DNA of 64,000 nucleotides from Gp6-AA40 sp963818645. Lineage in GTDB: Bacteria; Acidobacteriota; Vicinamibacteria; Vicinamibacterales; UBA2999. Of this stretch, positions 18,598 to 27,541 are shown piece by piece. The translations under genes and the position numbers were made by a program. The notes beneath the pieces were generated by a model. That model searched no databases. It saw only the letters and a program-made list of their open reading frames with translations, and was not told the origin of the DNA. The stretch spans positions 1-64,000 of the forward strand of contig CAWFTF010000005.1 in the NCBI GenBank assembly GCA_963818645.1, in the 5' to 3' direction. Positions within the stretch are counted from its first letter, which is position 1; each line of letters opens with the position of its first letter.

Positions 18598-19989
18598 CAG
18601 CCAAGTTCCGCCACGAGTCTGTCGGCTACGACATCCGTTCTGGTGCCTCGCGAGCCTTTCACGAGAACCAGATCGCCAGCTTCAAGCGCTTCGACGACTG
18701 CGGGCGCTGCCTGTGCACTCGTCTCGAAGTAGAAGACCTGGGACGACGTCATGCCTGCCGCGATCGCGGCGTTGGCCAGGGCGCGCGCGGCGGGACCGCC
18801 GACGGCGAACAAGCGGCTCAGACCGGCGGCGGCGGCCGCGCCGACCGCACGCTTCGTGCATGGCGATCGAGTGATCGCCGAGCTCGAGCATCTCTCCGAG
18901 CACCGCAATCGCTCTCGTGTCGCGCGCTTCATGCGCGACCACTTCAAGAGCGCGACGGAGCGCGGTCGGGCTCGAATTGTAGGAGTCGTCGATCAGCGTG
19001 ATGTCGCGGCGCAGCAACCGGACGGCGCCACGCCGATCGGCCGGCTGAAGGCGCGCGATCTCATTGGCGATGTCGTCGAGACCGATGCCGCACTCGAGCG
19101 CAACGGCCGTGGCGGCCAGCACGTTCATCAGATTGCCGCGTCCGAGGAGTGCCGTTTCGATCGTCCGTTCGCCGGCCGGTGTCTGGATGTCAGCACTCAT
19201 GCCGCGGATGCCGCGATCGCGGATGTCGCGCGCGCGAACCGTTGCGCCACCGGCCTCACCGAAGGTCAGGACCTGTCCTGGAAAGCGCGCCGCCCGCGAC
19301 ATCACGCGCGGATCGTCTGCGTTGCAGACCAGCACGGTGCCGGCATCCGCACGCTCGAGAATCTCGCCCTTCGCATCCGCGATCGCGTCGGCGGAGGCAA
19401 AGAAGCCGAGATGGGCGTCGCCCACGTTGGTCCACACCCGCACATCCGGCGCCGCAATCTCGACGAGCGTGCTGATTTCGCCGGCGTGGTTCATCCCCAG
19501 TTCCATCACGGCGACGTCAGGCGCAGTTCGCAACTGCATCAGCGAGAGCGGCAGACCGATGTGGTTGTTCAAATTCCCCTTGTTCTTCACCACCACGAAT
19601 CGCGTGGCCAGGAGCGCCGCGATGGCCTCCTTCGTCGTCGTCTTTCCTGCGCTGCCCGTGATCGCGATCACCTTCGTCGCGACGGCGGTGCGTACTGCAT
19701 GTGCCAGACGTTGCAGCGCCGCGAGCGTGTCGGGCACTTCAATCGTTCTGGCGTCCTCTTGCACCCGGCCGCGCTCGACAATCGCTCCAGCGGCACCGCC
19801 AGCGAGCACGTCGGCGACGAATGCATGTCCGTCGAACCGCGGTCCGCGCAGCGCCACGAAGAGATCCCCCGCCCGCAGCGTCCGGCTGTCGGTGACAACA
19901 TCGCCAAGGGCGCGATCGGCGCCGTCCCGCTGCGGCGGCGCGCCCACTGCGCCAGCGACCCAACCGAGCGTGAAGTTGATCGCCGTCAC
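18597..19989 (-). CDS. murF: UDP-MurNAc-tripeptide--D-Ala-D-Ala ligase, frameshifted in this sequence
   Basis: MurF completes the pentapeptide precursor. The first ~385 residues run from GTG 19989 through the ATP loop ITGSAGKTTTKEA and the central motif MELGMNHAGEI to LIDDSYNSSPTALRRAL and VLGEMLELGDHS. Near 18838-18850 the frame changes. The rest (GLSRLFAVGG ... LVLVKGSRG ... VADRLVAELG) continues one frame over, to the stop overlapping mraY. Dropping one base restores HEACGGAAAAAGLSRLF and a protein of about 463 residues. The gene is essential in all bacteria with a wall and both flanking overlaps are intact (4 nt with murE, 1 nt with mraY), so I read this as a sequence error rather than a dead gene. 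Confidence 0.93.
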
Positions 19990-21498
19990 ACGGCCCGCGA
20001 TTTCAATCGTCGCGATGTCAATGCCTCCCTTGCCACCTCGACGTCATCGAATGAAAACGTTTGACCACTGACCTCCTGGTACTTCTCGTGACCCTTGCCC
20101 GCGATGAGCACGACGTCACCAGACGCGGCCAGTGCCGACGGCCTCGAGAATCGCGTCACGGCGATCGGGTCGAATCAGGATTTCGGCGCCACTCTGTCGG
20201 ACCTCGGACTCCGCCCCACGCTTGACCTCGTCGATGATGCGGTTCGGATCCTCGCTGCGCGGGTTGTCCGACGTGATCACCACGATGTCGCTGAGACGCG
20301 CGGCGACCATGCCCATCAGTGGCCGCTTCGTCCTGTCCCGATCGCCACCCGCACCGAAGACCGTGATGAGGCGCTGCACAGCCATCGGCCTCGCCGTCTC
20401 CAGCAGGTTCCGAAGCGCGTCGTCGGTGTGCGCATAGTCCACAACCACCGTGACGTCGTCAGTCGGGCTCGAGGCGATTTCGAATCGGCCGGGAACGCCC
20501 GCGAGACGATCGAGCCCCTGTTCGATGGCAGCCGTCGGCACGTCGAGCGCGCTCGTCGCAGCGACGGCCGCGAGGATGTTGTAGACGTTCGGTCTGCCCA
20601 CCAACTTCGAACGCACGCGAATCACGCCCTTCGGCGAGCGAATGTCGAACTGCAGGCCGTCGAGCGAATACGACAGCGAGCCTGGAGCGACCATCGCCGA
20701 CTTCGTCAGCCCGTACGTGATCGGACTCTTGACGATCTCGACAAGCGATGCGCCACGCGGATCGTCGATGTTGATCACGGCCGGCGCGTCGTCCGGCAGC
20801 ATCTCGAACAGTCGACGCTTCGCCGCGAAGTAGTCGTCCATCCCCGCGTGAAAGTCGAGATGGTCGCGCGTCAGGTTGGTGAAGATGCCGGCCGCGAACC
20901 GGATGCCGTCAACCCGTCTCAGTGCGAGCGCGTGGGACGAGACCTCCATGACGCACGCGCCGCATGCTGAGTTCAGCATCTCGCGCATGAACGCCTGCAC
21001 GTCGGGAGCCTCGGGAGTCGTACGCGTCGCCTCGAAGTCGCGGTTGCCGAGTCGATAGGTCACCGTGCCCATCAACCCGCACTTGATCCCGGCGGCTTCC
21101 AGAATCGCGCTGACGAGATAACCGGTCGTCGTCTTGCCGTTCGTGCCCGTGATGCCAATCACGCGCATGTGATGGCTTGGATGACCGTTGAACTCGGCCG
21201 CCAGGTGCGCGAGCGCAAGCCGCGCGTCGGCCACCGTGATCCACGGCACGTCGGCCTCTGCCGCCGCGCGCTCTGAAACGATGGCGGCCGCGCCGGACGC
21301 GATCGCCTGCCGCGCGAACTCGACGCCGTCCATCTTCAACCCGCGCAGCGCCACGAACACCGAGCCTGGCGTCACCTGACGCGAGTCATGCGTCACACCT
21401 GTGCATGTTTTCTGCAGCGCGGTGTGGCCAGCCGACAACGCGCGCTCGTCGAACGCCACACGTGGTCTCAGCGCGCGCAGCAACTGCTCGACCGTCAT
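19986..21498 (-). CDS. murE: UDP-MurNAc-L-Ala-D-Glu ligase MurE, frameshifted in this sequence
   Basis: MurE adds the third stem amino acid. From ATG 21498 it shows THDSRQVTPGSVFVALRG, the ATP loop GITGTNGKTTTGY, the central TRDHLDFH, VVDYAHTDDALRN, and the substrate-specificity motif as DNPRSEDP. DNPR is normally linked to meso-diaminopimelate. The frame stops early at 20116. Removing one base near 20135 continues it as ALAASGDVVLIAGKGHEKYQ, through FSFDDVEVAREAL, to a stop at 19986 that overlaps the murF start by four bases (GTGA). The corrected protein is about 503 residues. The lost segment carries the conserved AGKGHE motif, so without the correction the enzyme would be inactive. Confidence 0.93.
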
Positions 21499-23513
21499 GG
21501 CGCCTCGGCACTCGCGATGCGCTCGATCGGATGACGAGCGAGCGTCAACACCACGGTGGCACTGGAATCGATCGGCGAACCTGCAGCCGGCCACTGGTCT
21601 ACGACGAGACCTGCGCCGCGCACCTGTGCCGCGCATCCGAGTCGCGTCAGGATTGCAACGGCTTCGCGCGCGCTCAGACCGGTGAGATCGGGGACCTGTG
21701 AGGTCGATGCGCTGGCCGCGAGCGACACGAGCGGCTGGGGCTGCACTGGTCCAGCGGTCGCAACCGGCACATCGTCATCGGGGCGGCTGGCAAACACCGG
21801 CGCTGGCGGGTCGATCGAAGGCGGCACACCGTATTGCCTGACCGCCGCCGTCGCGATCTTCTGGAAGATCGGCGCCGCCACGACGCCGCCGTACGGCGAC
21901 ACTTTGTGCGGCGAATCGACGACGACAACGATGGTGAAGACCGGCTTGCGCGAAGGCACGAAGCCGACAAACGACACGTTGTAGTCGGAGTGGCCTCGGT
22001 AGCTGCCGTTGAGGAGCTTCTTCGCCGTACCCGTCTTGCCAGCGACGGTATAGCCGTCAACCCTTGCCAGCTTCCCGGTGCCATCGGTGACGACGCGCTC
22101 CATGATCTCGGTGAGCGTCGCCATGGTGCCGGCGCTGACGACGCGCTCGAGAACTTTATGAGGGACCGGCAAGCGACGACCGTCGCGGATCACTGCGCGG
22201 ACGGCGCGCGGCTGAACCAGTTCGCCACCATTCGCCACCGCGCTCACCGCCGTAGCCATCTGGAGCGGCGTCACGCCGACCTGATAGCCCATCGCGACCG
22301 AGGCCAACGCGCTGTCGTTCAGCGATTCCGGATCCCAGACCATCCCCGGGCTCTCGCCGCGGAAGTCCGGTGAGCTCGGGCGTCCGAAGCCGAACTTCTT
22401 GACGTAGTCGCCGATCTTCTGAGGTCCGAGCTTCAGCGCAACTTTGATGGCACCGACGTTGCTCGACTTCACGATGACGTCGGCAAACGAGAGCACGCCG
22501 TAGTTGTGATCGTCGCTGATGACACGCGATCCAAACCTGATGTTGCCCGCGCTCGCATCGATGATCGTGTCCGGACTGACTGCCTTCTCTTCGAATGCTG
22601 CGCTCGCGGTGACGATCTTGAAGGTGGATCCCGGCTCGTAATAGTCCTGAATCGCGCGATTGCGTCTCGTCTCCGCACGCGCGTCGCGATAGATGTTCGG
22701 GTTGAACGCGGGGAAGTTCGCCAGCGCCAGGATCTCGCCGGTGTAGGGATCCATGATGACCGCCGATCCCGCCGACGCGCCGCTCGACTCGACCCCGGCA
22801 CGCAACTCGCGCTCGGCGACGTACTGCAGGTACTGATCGATTGTCAGCTCGAGCGACGCACCCGTCGTTGGCGGCCGTTCGATTCGGCTGAATGCGTGCC
22901 GGCGCGCGTCGGTCTGAACGAGGATCGTGCCCGCCTTGCCGCGGATGAGTGAGTCGTAGGTCCCTTCGATCCCGCCGAGCCCGATGTTATCGACACCGAC
23001 ATAGCCAAGCAGGTGCGACGCCAGTTCGCGGTTCGGGTAGCGCCGCTGGTTCTCGCGAATGAATCCGATGCCTTCCATCTGCAGGTCGGCCACACGTCGC
23101 GCCTGATCGGGCGACACCTGACGACGGACGTAGGCAAAGTGCTTCCCTTTGCGGATGCGGTCGGCCATCGCTCGACGATCGTCGCTGGCACAGTCGCGGA
23201 GCGCATCGCAGAGAGTCGCTGCCGCCTGGTCGGGGTCGCCCAGTTCGGTCGGAACGGCGTAGATCGTGTCCGCGTCGACACTGCGCGCAAGGATCCGACC
23301 GTTGCGGTCGAGAATCTCGCCTCGCTTGGCGGGCGAGGGGATGGTGCGTGACTGCTGGCGATCGGCGCGGGCGCTGAGATCGGCGTACCTGAACACCTGC
23401 AGATACACCAGCCGTGCTTCAATCGCGACCGACCACGCAAGCAGAACGCAGAAGGCGACTGTCAGTCTCTTCTTGAGCGTGGCGCGCCAATTGTTGGCGG
23501 ACTTGTCGGCCAC
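21495..23513 (-). CDS. ftsI: Division transpeptidase FtsI/PBP with a PASTA domain
   Basis: This class B penicillin-binding protein crosslinks septal peptidoglycan beside FtsW. The 672 residues comprise a short cytoplasmic segment, one membrane helix (about 18-36), the PBP dimerisation domain (RGEILDRNGRILARS), and the transpeptidase domain with SxxK (GSTFK), SxN (SSN) and KTGTA motifs. The C-terminal PASTA repeat (VPDLTGLSAREAVAILTRLG) may bind muropeptide or wall. The start is GTG 23513. It overlaps murE by four bases (ATGA) and lies 18 bases after ftsL. Confidence 0.96.
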   Translation of the reverse strand: MADKSANNWRATLKKRLTVAFCVLLAWSVAIEARLVYLQVFRYADLSARADRQQSRTIPSPAKRGEILDRNGRILARSVDADTIYAVPTELGDPDQAAATLCDALRDCASDDRRAMADRIRKGKHFAYVRRQVSPDQARRVADLQMEGIGFIRENQRRYPNRELASHLLGYVGVDNIGLGGIEGTYDSLIRGKAGTILVQTDARRHAFSRIERPPTTGASLELTIDQYLQYVAERELRAGVESSGASAGSAVIMDPYTGEILALANFPAFNPNIYRDARAETRRNRAIQDYYEPGSTFKIVTASAAFEEKAVSPDTIIDASAGNIRFGSRVISDDHNYGVLSFADVIVKSSNVGAIKVALKLGPQKIGDYVKKFGFGRPSSPDFRGESPGMVWDPESLNDSALASVAMGYQVGVTPLQMATAVSAVANGGELVQPRAVRAVIRDGRRLPVPHKVLERVVSAGTMATLTEIMERVVTDGTGKLARVDGYTVAGKTGTAKKLLNGSYRGHSDYNVSFVGFVPSRKPVFTIVVVVDSPHKVSPYGGVVAAPIFQKIATAAVRQYGVPPSIDPPAPVFASRPDDDVPVATAGPVQPQPLVSLAASASTSQVPDLTGLSAREAVAILTRLGCAAQVRGAGLVVDQWPAAGSPIDSSATVVLTLARHPIERIASAEAP

Positions 23514-23531
23514 CGCGGACTCCGTTTCGAT

Positions 23532-23924
23532 CTACCGACGTGCCACAACTGAGCGTGGCGGTACCGGCGCGGGGGCGACTCGCTCGATCACCGTCGAATC
23601 GGTCGGCGTCGGCGCCACCATGTGGAGCTTGCCGGTCGCGACGCGCTCGACGCGCGCGGGTGCCTTCAACGTCTCGACCTCGAGACGCAGGTGCCGGTTG
23701 ACCAGCTCCTCTTCCGCGCGCTCCTGCAGCATCTGTTCGTACTTGTAGCCGTGCTGCTGCAACTCGAAGTGCTGCCACGCCGAGAAGAGAAGCACCGCGA
23801 CCAGGAACAGACCGATGCCCATCGAGCGCCACATCTCGCGATGCCGCTCGCGATCGATTTCGCGGACGATCGGGTTGTTGCGGATGTCCTTCTTGATCGA
23901 GTACTCGAATGCTTCGCCGGTCAT
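23532..23924 (-). CDS. ftsL: Cell division protein FtsL
   Basis: This 130-residue bitopic protein has a charged cytoplasmic N-terminus, one membrane helix (SMGIGLFLVAVLLFSAWQHF, about residues 34-53) and a periplasmic heptad-repeat coiled coil (YEQMLQERAEEELVNRHLRL). A low-complexity Pro/Val tail follows. FtsL sequences diverge quickly, so the call rests mainly on topology, coiled coil and position between rsmH and ftsI, which is the standard dcw slot. Confidence 0.85.
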   Translation of the reverse strand: MTGEAFEYSIKKDIRNNPIVREIDRERHREMWRSMGIGLFLVAVLLFSAWQHFELQQHGYKYEQMLQERAEEELVNRHLRLEVETLKAPARVERVATGKLHMVAPTPTDSTVIERVAPAPVPPRSVVARR

Positions 23925-23939
23925 ATCCCTCGTCCTCGA

Positions 23940-24815
23940 TCAGGCCGGCCGCTCGGCCGCCCTCAACTTTGCGCTGCGCGCGCGCGGGTTCCGATCGATC
24001 TCGGCTTCCGACGGCACGATCGGGCGCTTCGTGCGGATCGCGATAGTGCCCGCCGCCTGCAGCGCGCGAAACGTGTGCTTCACGACGCGATCTTCGAGCG
24101 AGTGAAACGTCAGAATCACGAGTCGCCCGCCCGGCGCCAGCCGCGCGGCGGCGCGCGTGAGAAAGCCGTCCAGTCCCTCGAGCTCGCGATTGACCCAGAT
24201 GCGAATCGCCTGAAACGTGCGAGTCGCCGGATCGATGCGTGTGTATCCCTTGCGTGGAATGGCTCGCCTCACGATGTCCGCCAACTGCCCCGTCGTCTCA
24301 ATCAGTCGCGTCTTCTCGACGGCGACGATCGCGCGCGCCACGCGACGCGCGTGACGCTCCTCACCGAGCTCGTAGATCACGTCTGCGAGCGTCTTCTCGT
24401 TGACGGATGCCAGCATCTCGGCCGCGGTTGCTCCACTCGATGTATCCATGCGCATGTCGAGCGGCTCGTCCCGCCTGAAGCTGAAGCCGCGCCCTGGGGC
24501 GTCGAGTTGCAGCGACGACACACCCAGATCCGCCAACATCCCGTCGATTTGTCCGATACCCCTTGCGCTCAGCACGTCTTCGAAACCGCGATAGTCCGCG
24601 TGGACAACTTCAATTGCGCTGCCGGTGTCGCGCAATGTTTCGCGGGCGTGTGCGAGCGCGTGTTGATCGCGATCGAGCCCTATGACCCGCGACGCGCCCG
24701 CGCCGACGAGCGCACGCGCATGTCCGCCCAACCCCACGGTGCAATCAACGAAAACCCCTCCCCGTGATGGCGCAAGATGCTCGAGCACCTCGGCGACCAT
24801 GACGGGTTCGTGCAC
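23940..24815 (-). CDS. rsmH: 16S rRNA m4C1402 methyltransferase
   Basis: RsmH (MraW) methylates N4 of cytosine 1402 in 16S rRNA. The 291-residue protein starts at GTG 24815 with HEPVMVAEVLEHL. It has the SAM-binding VDCTVGLGGHARALV and GLDRDQHAL, ADLGVSSLQLD, PRKGYTRIDPATRTFQAIRI, and the ending LTFHSLEDRVVKHTFR. It is full length and lies 51 bases downstream of mraZ. Confidence 0.97.
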   Translation of the reverse strand: MHEPVMVAEVLEHLAPSRGGVFVDCTVGLGGHARALVGAGASRVIGLDRDQHALAHARETLRDTGSAIEVVHADYRGFEDVLSARGIGQIDGMLADLGVSSLQLDAPGRGFSFRRDEPLDMRMDTSSGATAAEMLASVNEKTLADVIYELGEERHARRVARAIVAVEKTRLIETTGQLADIVRRAIPRKGYTRIDPATRTFQAIRIWVNRELEGLDGFLTRAAARLAPGGRLVILTFHSLEDRVVKHTFRALQAAGTIAIRTKRPIVPSEAEIDRNPRARSAKLRAAERPA

Positions 24816-24866
24816 AACTCATGTCCCCCGCGGAGGAGCGACGCCTCCGCTCAACGAGCGCTACAA

Positions 24867-25319
24867 TCAGATTCCGTGTTCCGACAGACGCAGGCCGTCT
24901 TCGTCGGTCCACGCTTCACGCTGCAGCTTCTGGAGGAACCGTTGATCGTTCCAGACCTCCAGGTACTCGATGCGACCAAACACGCGAACGTCGCCGACGA
25001 TCGACGCACTCTCACGAAGATGAGGCGGGATCACCACGCGACCCTGGCTGTCGAGCTCGCTCGTCTGACCGAAGTAGTTCACGCGGTCGAGAAACTTGAG
25101 GCGCGTCGGATGGTTCCTGGGCATTTGCATCAACCGGCGCTCGACCTCGAGCCAGACAGCCATGGGGTAGATGCGTACGGACTCACCCGTGAGGCTCGTG
25201 ACAAACACGTCTGGCCCCTGTTTGTCCTGGATGTCACCCCTGAACATCCCCGGCACCTTGAGTCGGCCTTTTTCATCAATCCTGGCCGCGGCGCTCCCGC
25301 GCATCCCGTTTTGGTCCAC
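24867..25319 (-). CDS. mraZ: Transcriptional regulator MraZ
   Basis: MraZ is the AbrB-like regulator at the head of dcw clusters; where studied, it binds repeated sites in its own promoter. Two SpoVT/AbrB half-domains are visible: ARIDEKGRLKVPGMFR, and ELDSQGRVVIPPHLRESASI followed by RIEYLEVWNDQRF. The 150-residue ORF starts at GTG 25319, just after GGAG. ATG 25304 (MRGSAAARIDEKG) fits the family N-terminus equally well. The promoter lies immediately upstream. Confidence 0.93.
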   Translation of the reverse strand: MDQNGMRGSAAARIDEKGRLKVPGMFRGDIQDKQGPDVFVTSLTGESVRIYPMAVWLEVERRLMQMPRNHPTRLKFLDRVNYFGQTSELDSQGRVVIPPHLRESASIVGDVRVFGRIEYLEVWNDQRFLQKLQREAWTDEDGLRLSEHGI

Positions 25320-25343
25320 TAGACTCCAAAATTTTCCACCTGG

Positions 25344-25372
25344 ATAGTATGTGGCACGGTCGAGGATGTCAA
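25344..25372 (-). promoter_or_regulatory. Sigma-70-type promoter of the dcw operon
   Basis: On the - strand, TTGACA (25372-25367) and TACTAT (25349-25344) are separated by exactly 17 bases. This is close to the housekeeping consensus. A start site about seven bases beyond the -10 would give a leader of about 18 bases before the mraZ GTG at 25319. Confidence 0.75.
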
Positions 25373-25408
25373 CGCCAAACTCCTGATCCAGAGTGAGTTA
25401 CGCCAAAC
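25373..25408 (-). promoter_or_regulatory. Paired GTTTGGCG boxes upstream of the mraZ promoter
   Basis: On the - strand, two identical GTTTGGCG octamers sit at 25408-25401 and 25380-25373, 28 bases apart. The second directly touches the -35 box. MraZ typically binds repeated TGGG-containing boxes at this place, so these could be a diverged MraZ operator, but the match is loose. The rest of the mraZ-ychF gap (25409-25561) shows no recognisable ychF promoter. Confidence 0.35.
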
Positions 25409-25561
25409 TTTCGCCAGAATTTCGTGGGTCGGCTAACGACGTACACATTGAATTGAGGAGCGCGGTCCGTGGACCCATCGGGCCGTGACCGACGTACGAG
25501 CCCTCGAACGCCACCGTGCTCGACACGCGCGCCCGCCGCTGCATGCTAGGCTGATCGATTC

Positions 25562-26650
25562 ATGCTTCGCGCGGCTCTAATAGGCTTCCCGTCGAGCGGT
25601 AAGACCACCCTGTTTCAGTTGATGACCAGCGCTCGAGACGCACCGAAGGGAAAAGGTGACGTCAACATCGGCATCTCGAAGGTGCCCGATGCCCGCCTCG
25701 ATGCGCTGACGACGATGTACAACCCGCGCAAGCGAGTGCCGGCGACAGTGGAATTCACCGACATCATTGCGCCCGCTCGCAGCGGTGCGCAGGCACTCGT
25801 CGACGTCGCGGGTTATAAGAACGCCGACGCACTCGTACACGTCGTGCGCGCGTTTCGCGATGCGAGCGTCCCGCATCCATCAGGCGCGATCGATCCCGCG
25901 CGCGATGCGCAGGCGATGGAAGACGAATTGATCCTCGCGGACCTCGGCGTCGCCGAACGCAGGGTCGAGCGCATCGAGAAGGATTTGAAGAAAGGGCGCT
26001 CCGCCGAGCTCGAAAAAGAACGCGATCTGGTGCGCCGATGTCAGGCGGCGCTCGAAGACGGCAAGCCTCTTCGCACGCTTGAACTCACCGGCGACGATCG
26101 CAGACTTCTGCGCGGCTTTCAATTTCTCTCAGCAAAACCGCTACTCCTCGTCATCAATCTCGACGAGGGGGACCTCAGCGACGTGGGATCCACAATCGAG
26201 AAGGCGGCGGAAAGAGTCGGGCTCACCGGGTTCCTCGCGCATGCCGCCACGCGAGCCGTAGCTGTCTGCTCGAAGATCGAACTCGAGATCTCTCAGCTCG
26301 AAGGCGACGATGCGAAGGCGTTTCTGTCTGACCTCGGGCTGAGCGAGTCAGGTCTTGATCGCGTAATTCGCACCACCTACGATCTGCTCGGCTATATGTC
26401 CTTCTTCACCGTCGGTGAGGACGAGTGCCGCGCGTGGTCGATTGCCCGTGGGACGACGGCGCAGAACGCTGCAGGCGAGATCCATACCGACATCCAGCGC
26501 GGCTTTATTCGGGCTGAAGTAGTGGCCTACGACGCGCTGATCAGCCGCGGCACCATGGCCGCCTGCCGGGATCACGGCGAGGTCCGCCTCGAAGGCAAGG
26601 AATACGTCGTGCAGGACGGGGACATCATCAACTTCCGGTTTGCGACGTAG
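25562..26650 (+). CDS. ychF: YchF/OLA1-type P-loop NTPase
   Basis: YchF is a conserved Obg-family ATPase/GTPase that associates with ribosomes and stress responses. The 362-residue protein has the P-loop GFPSSGKTT, FTDIIAPARSG in place of the usual G3 (DIAGL-type) motif, an inserted coiled-coil helical domain (about 130-170), LLLVINLDE in place of the NKxD motif, and a C-terminal TGS domain (EDECRAWSIARGTTAQNAAG ... YVVQDGDIINFRF). Family members usually carry NxxE and lack the activating Gln; NLDE fits. It diverges from the dcw operon with a 242-base shared upstream region. Confidence 0.92.
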   Translation: MLRAALIGFPSSGKTTLFQLMTSARDAPKGKGDVNIGISKVPDARLDALTTMYNPRKRVPATVEFTDIIAPARSGAQALVDVAGYKNADALVHVVRAFRDASVPHPSGAIDPARDAQAMEDELILADLGVAERRVERIEKDLKKGRSAELEKERDLVRRCQAALEDGKPLRTLELTGDDRRLLRGFQFLSAKPLLLVINLDEGDLSDVGSTIEKAAERVGLTGFLAHAATRAVAVCSKIELEISQLEGDDAKAFLSDLGLSESGLDRVIRTTYDLLGYMSFFTVGEDECRAWSIARGTTAQNAAGEIHTDIQRGFIRAEVVAYDALISRGTMAACRDHGEVRLEGKEYVVQDGDIINFRFAT

Positions 26651-26734
26651 CTGTGAAAGTGCCATGACAGTCACGATTCGATCTGGCTCGTCCTTGTCAC
26701 ACAAAACCTTCCCGTGCTACGGTTTGTGGCCTTC

Positions 26735-27541
26735 ATGCCGGTTCGCCCCGTGACGCGCGCCCCCGGTCTCAGCATGTTCTTCCCTGCGTATAACGACGCG
26801 GGCACCATAGCCAGCCTCGTGATCCAGGCGCAGGAAGCGATCCGCCAACTCACGCCCGACTTCGAGGTCATCGTCGTCAACGACGGAAGCCGCGATCAGA
26901 CCGGGCAAATCGCCGAGGAACTCGCGCGCACGTACCCCAACGTCCGCGTCATCCACCACATCGGGAATCGGGGCTACGGTGGCGCGCTCAGGTCAGGCTT
27001 CGCGGCCGCGACCAAGGAGCTCATCGCGTACACGGACGGCGACGCCCAGTACGACCCCTCCGAGATCGCCGCGCTCTGGGAACGGCTTGGTGACGATGCG
27101 GACATGGTGACCGGATACAAGATCAGCCGATCGGATCCGCTGCATCGCATCATCATCGGCCGCGTTTATCACTTCACGGTGAAGATGCTCTTTGCGTTGC
27201 GCGTGCGCGACGTGGACTGCGACTTCCGCTTGATGCGGCGCGAGGTCTTCGATCGCGTGAAGCTCGATCGCGACAGCGGCGTGATCTGCCTGGAGTTGAT
27301 GCGCAAGGTGCAGGACGCCGGCTTCCGCGTCGTTGAAGTGCCGGTCCATCACTATCACCGCACGCACGGGCGATCGCAGTTCTTCAACTTCCGCAGAATC
27401 TTCCGCACGGGCATCGACGTCCTGAAGCTCTGGATCGAACTGGTGGTGCTCGGTCGCGGCAGACAGAGCACGCCCGTGCTCTTCCGCAATCCCATGGCGC
27501 AGCGCCATTCGCGCTCCGAGTCTCGCGGAGTCCGACCGTGA
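26735..27541 (+). CDS. Family 2 glycosyltransferase (dolichol-phosphate-mannose-synthase-like)
   Basis: The GT-A fold motifs are FFPAYNDAGTI, VIVVNDGSRDQT and the DXD-like TDGDAQYDP (metal/nucleotide-sugar binding), then DCDFRLMRREV. No C-terminal membrane helices follow, and the 268-residue length suits a cytoplasmic, membrane-associated enzyme that transfers sugar to a polyprenyl phosphate or glycan. I chose ATG 26735 because the motif-bearing region begins soon after it; a GTG at 26714 is also in frame. The stop overlaps the next gene by four bases, so it heads the sugar locus. Confidence 0.85.
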   Translation: MPVRPVTRAPGLSMFFPAYNDAGTIASLVIQAQEAIRQLTPDFEVIVVNDGSRDQTGQIAEELARTYPNVRVIHHIGNRGYGGALRSGFAAATKELIAYTDGDAQYDPSEIAALWERLGDDADMVTGYKISRSDPLHRIIIGRVYHFTVKMLFALRVRDVDCDFRLMRREVFDRVKLDRDSGVICLELMRKVQDAGFRVVEVPVHHYHRTHGRSQFFNFRRIFRTGIDVLKLWIELVVLGRGRQSTPVLFRNPMAQRHSRSESRGVRP

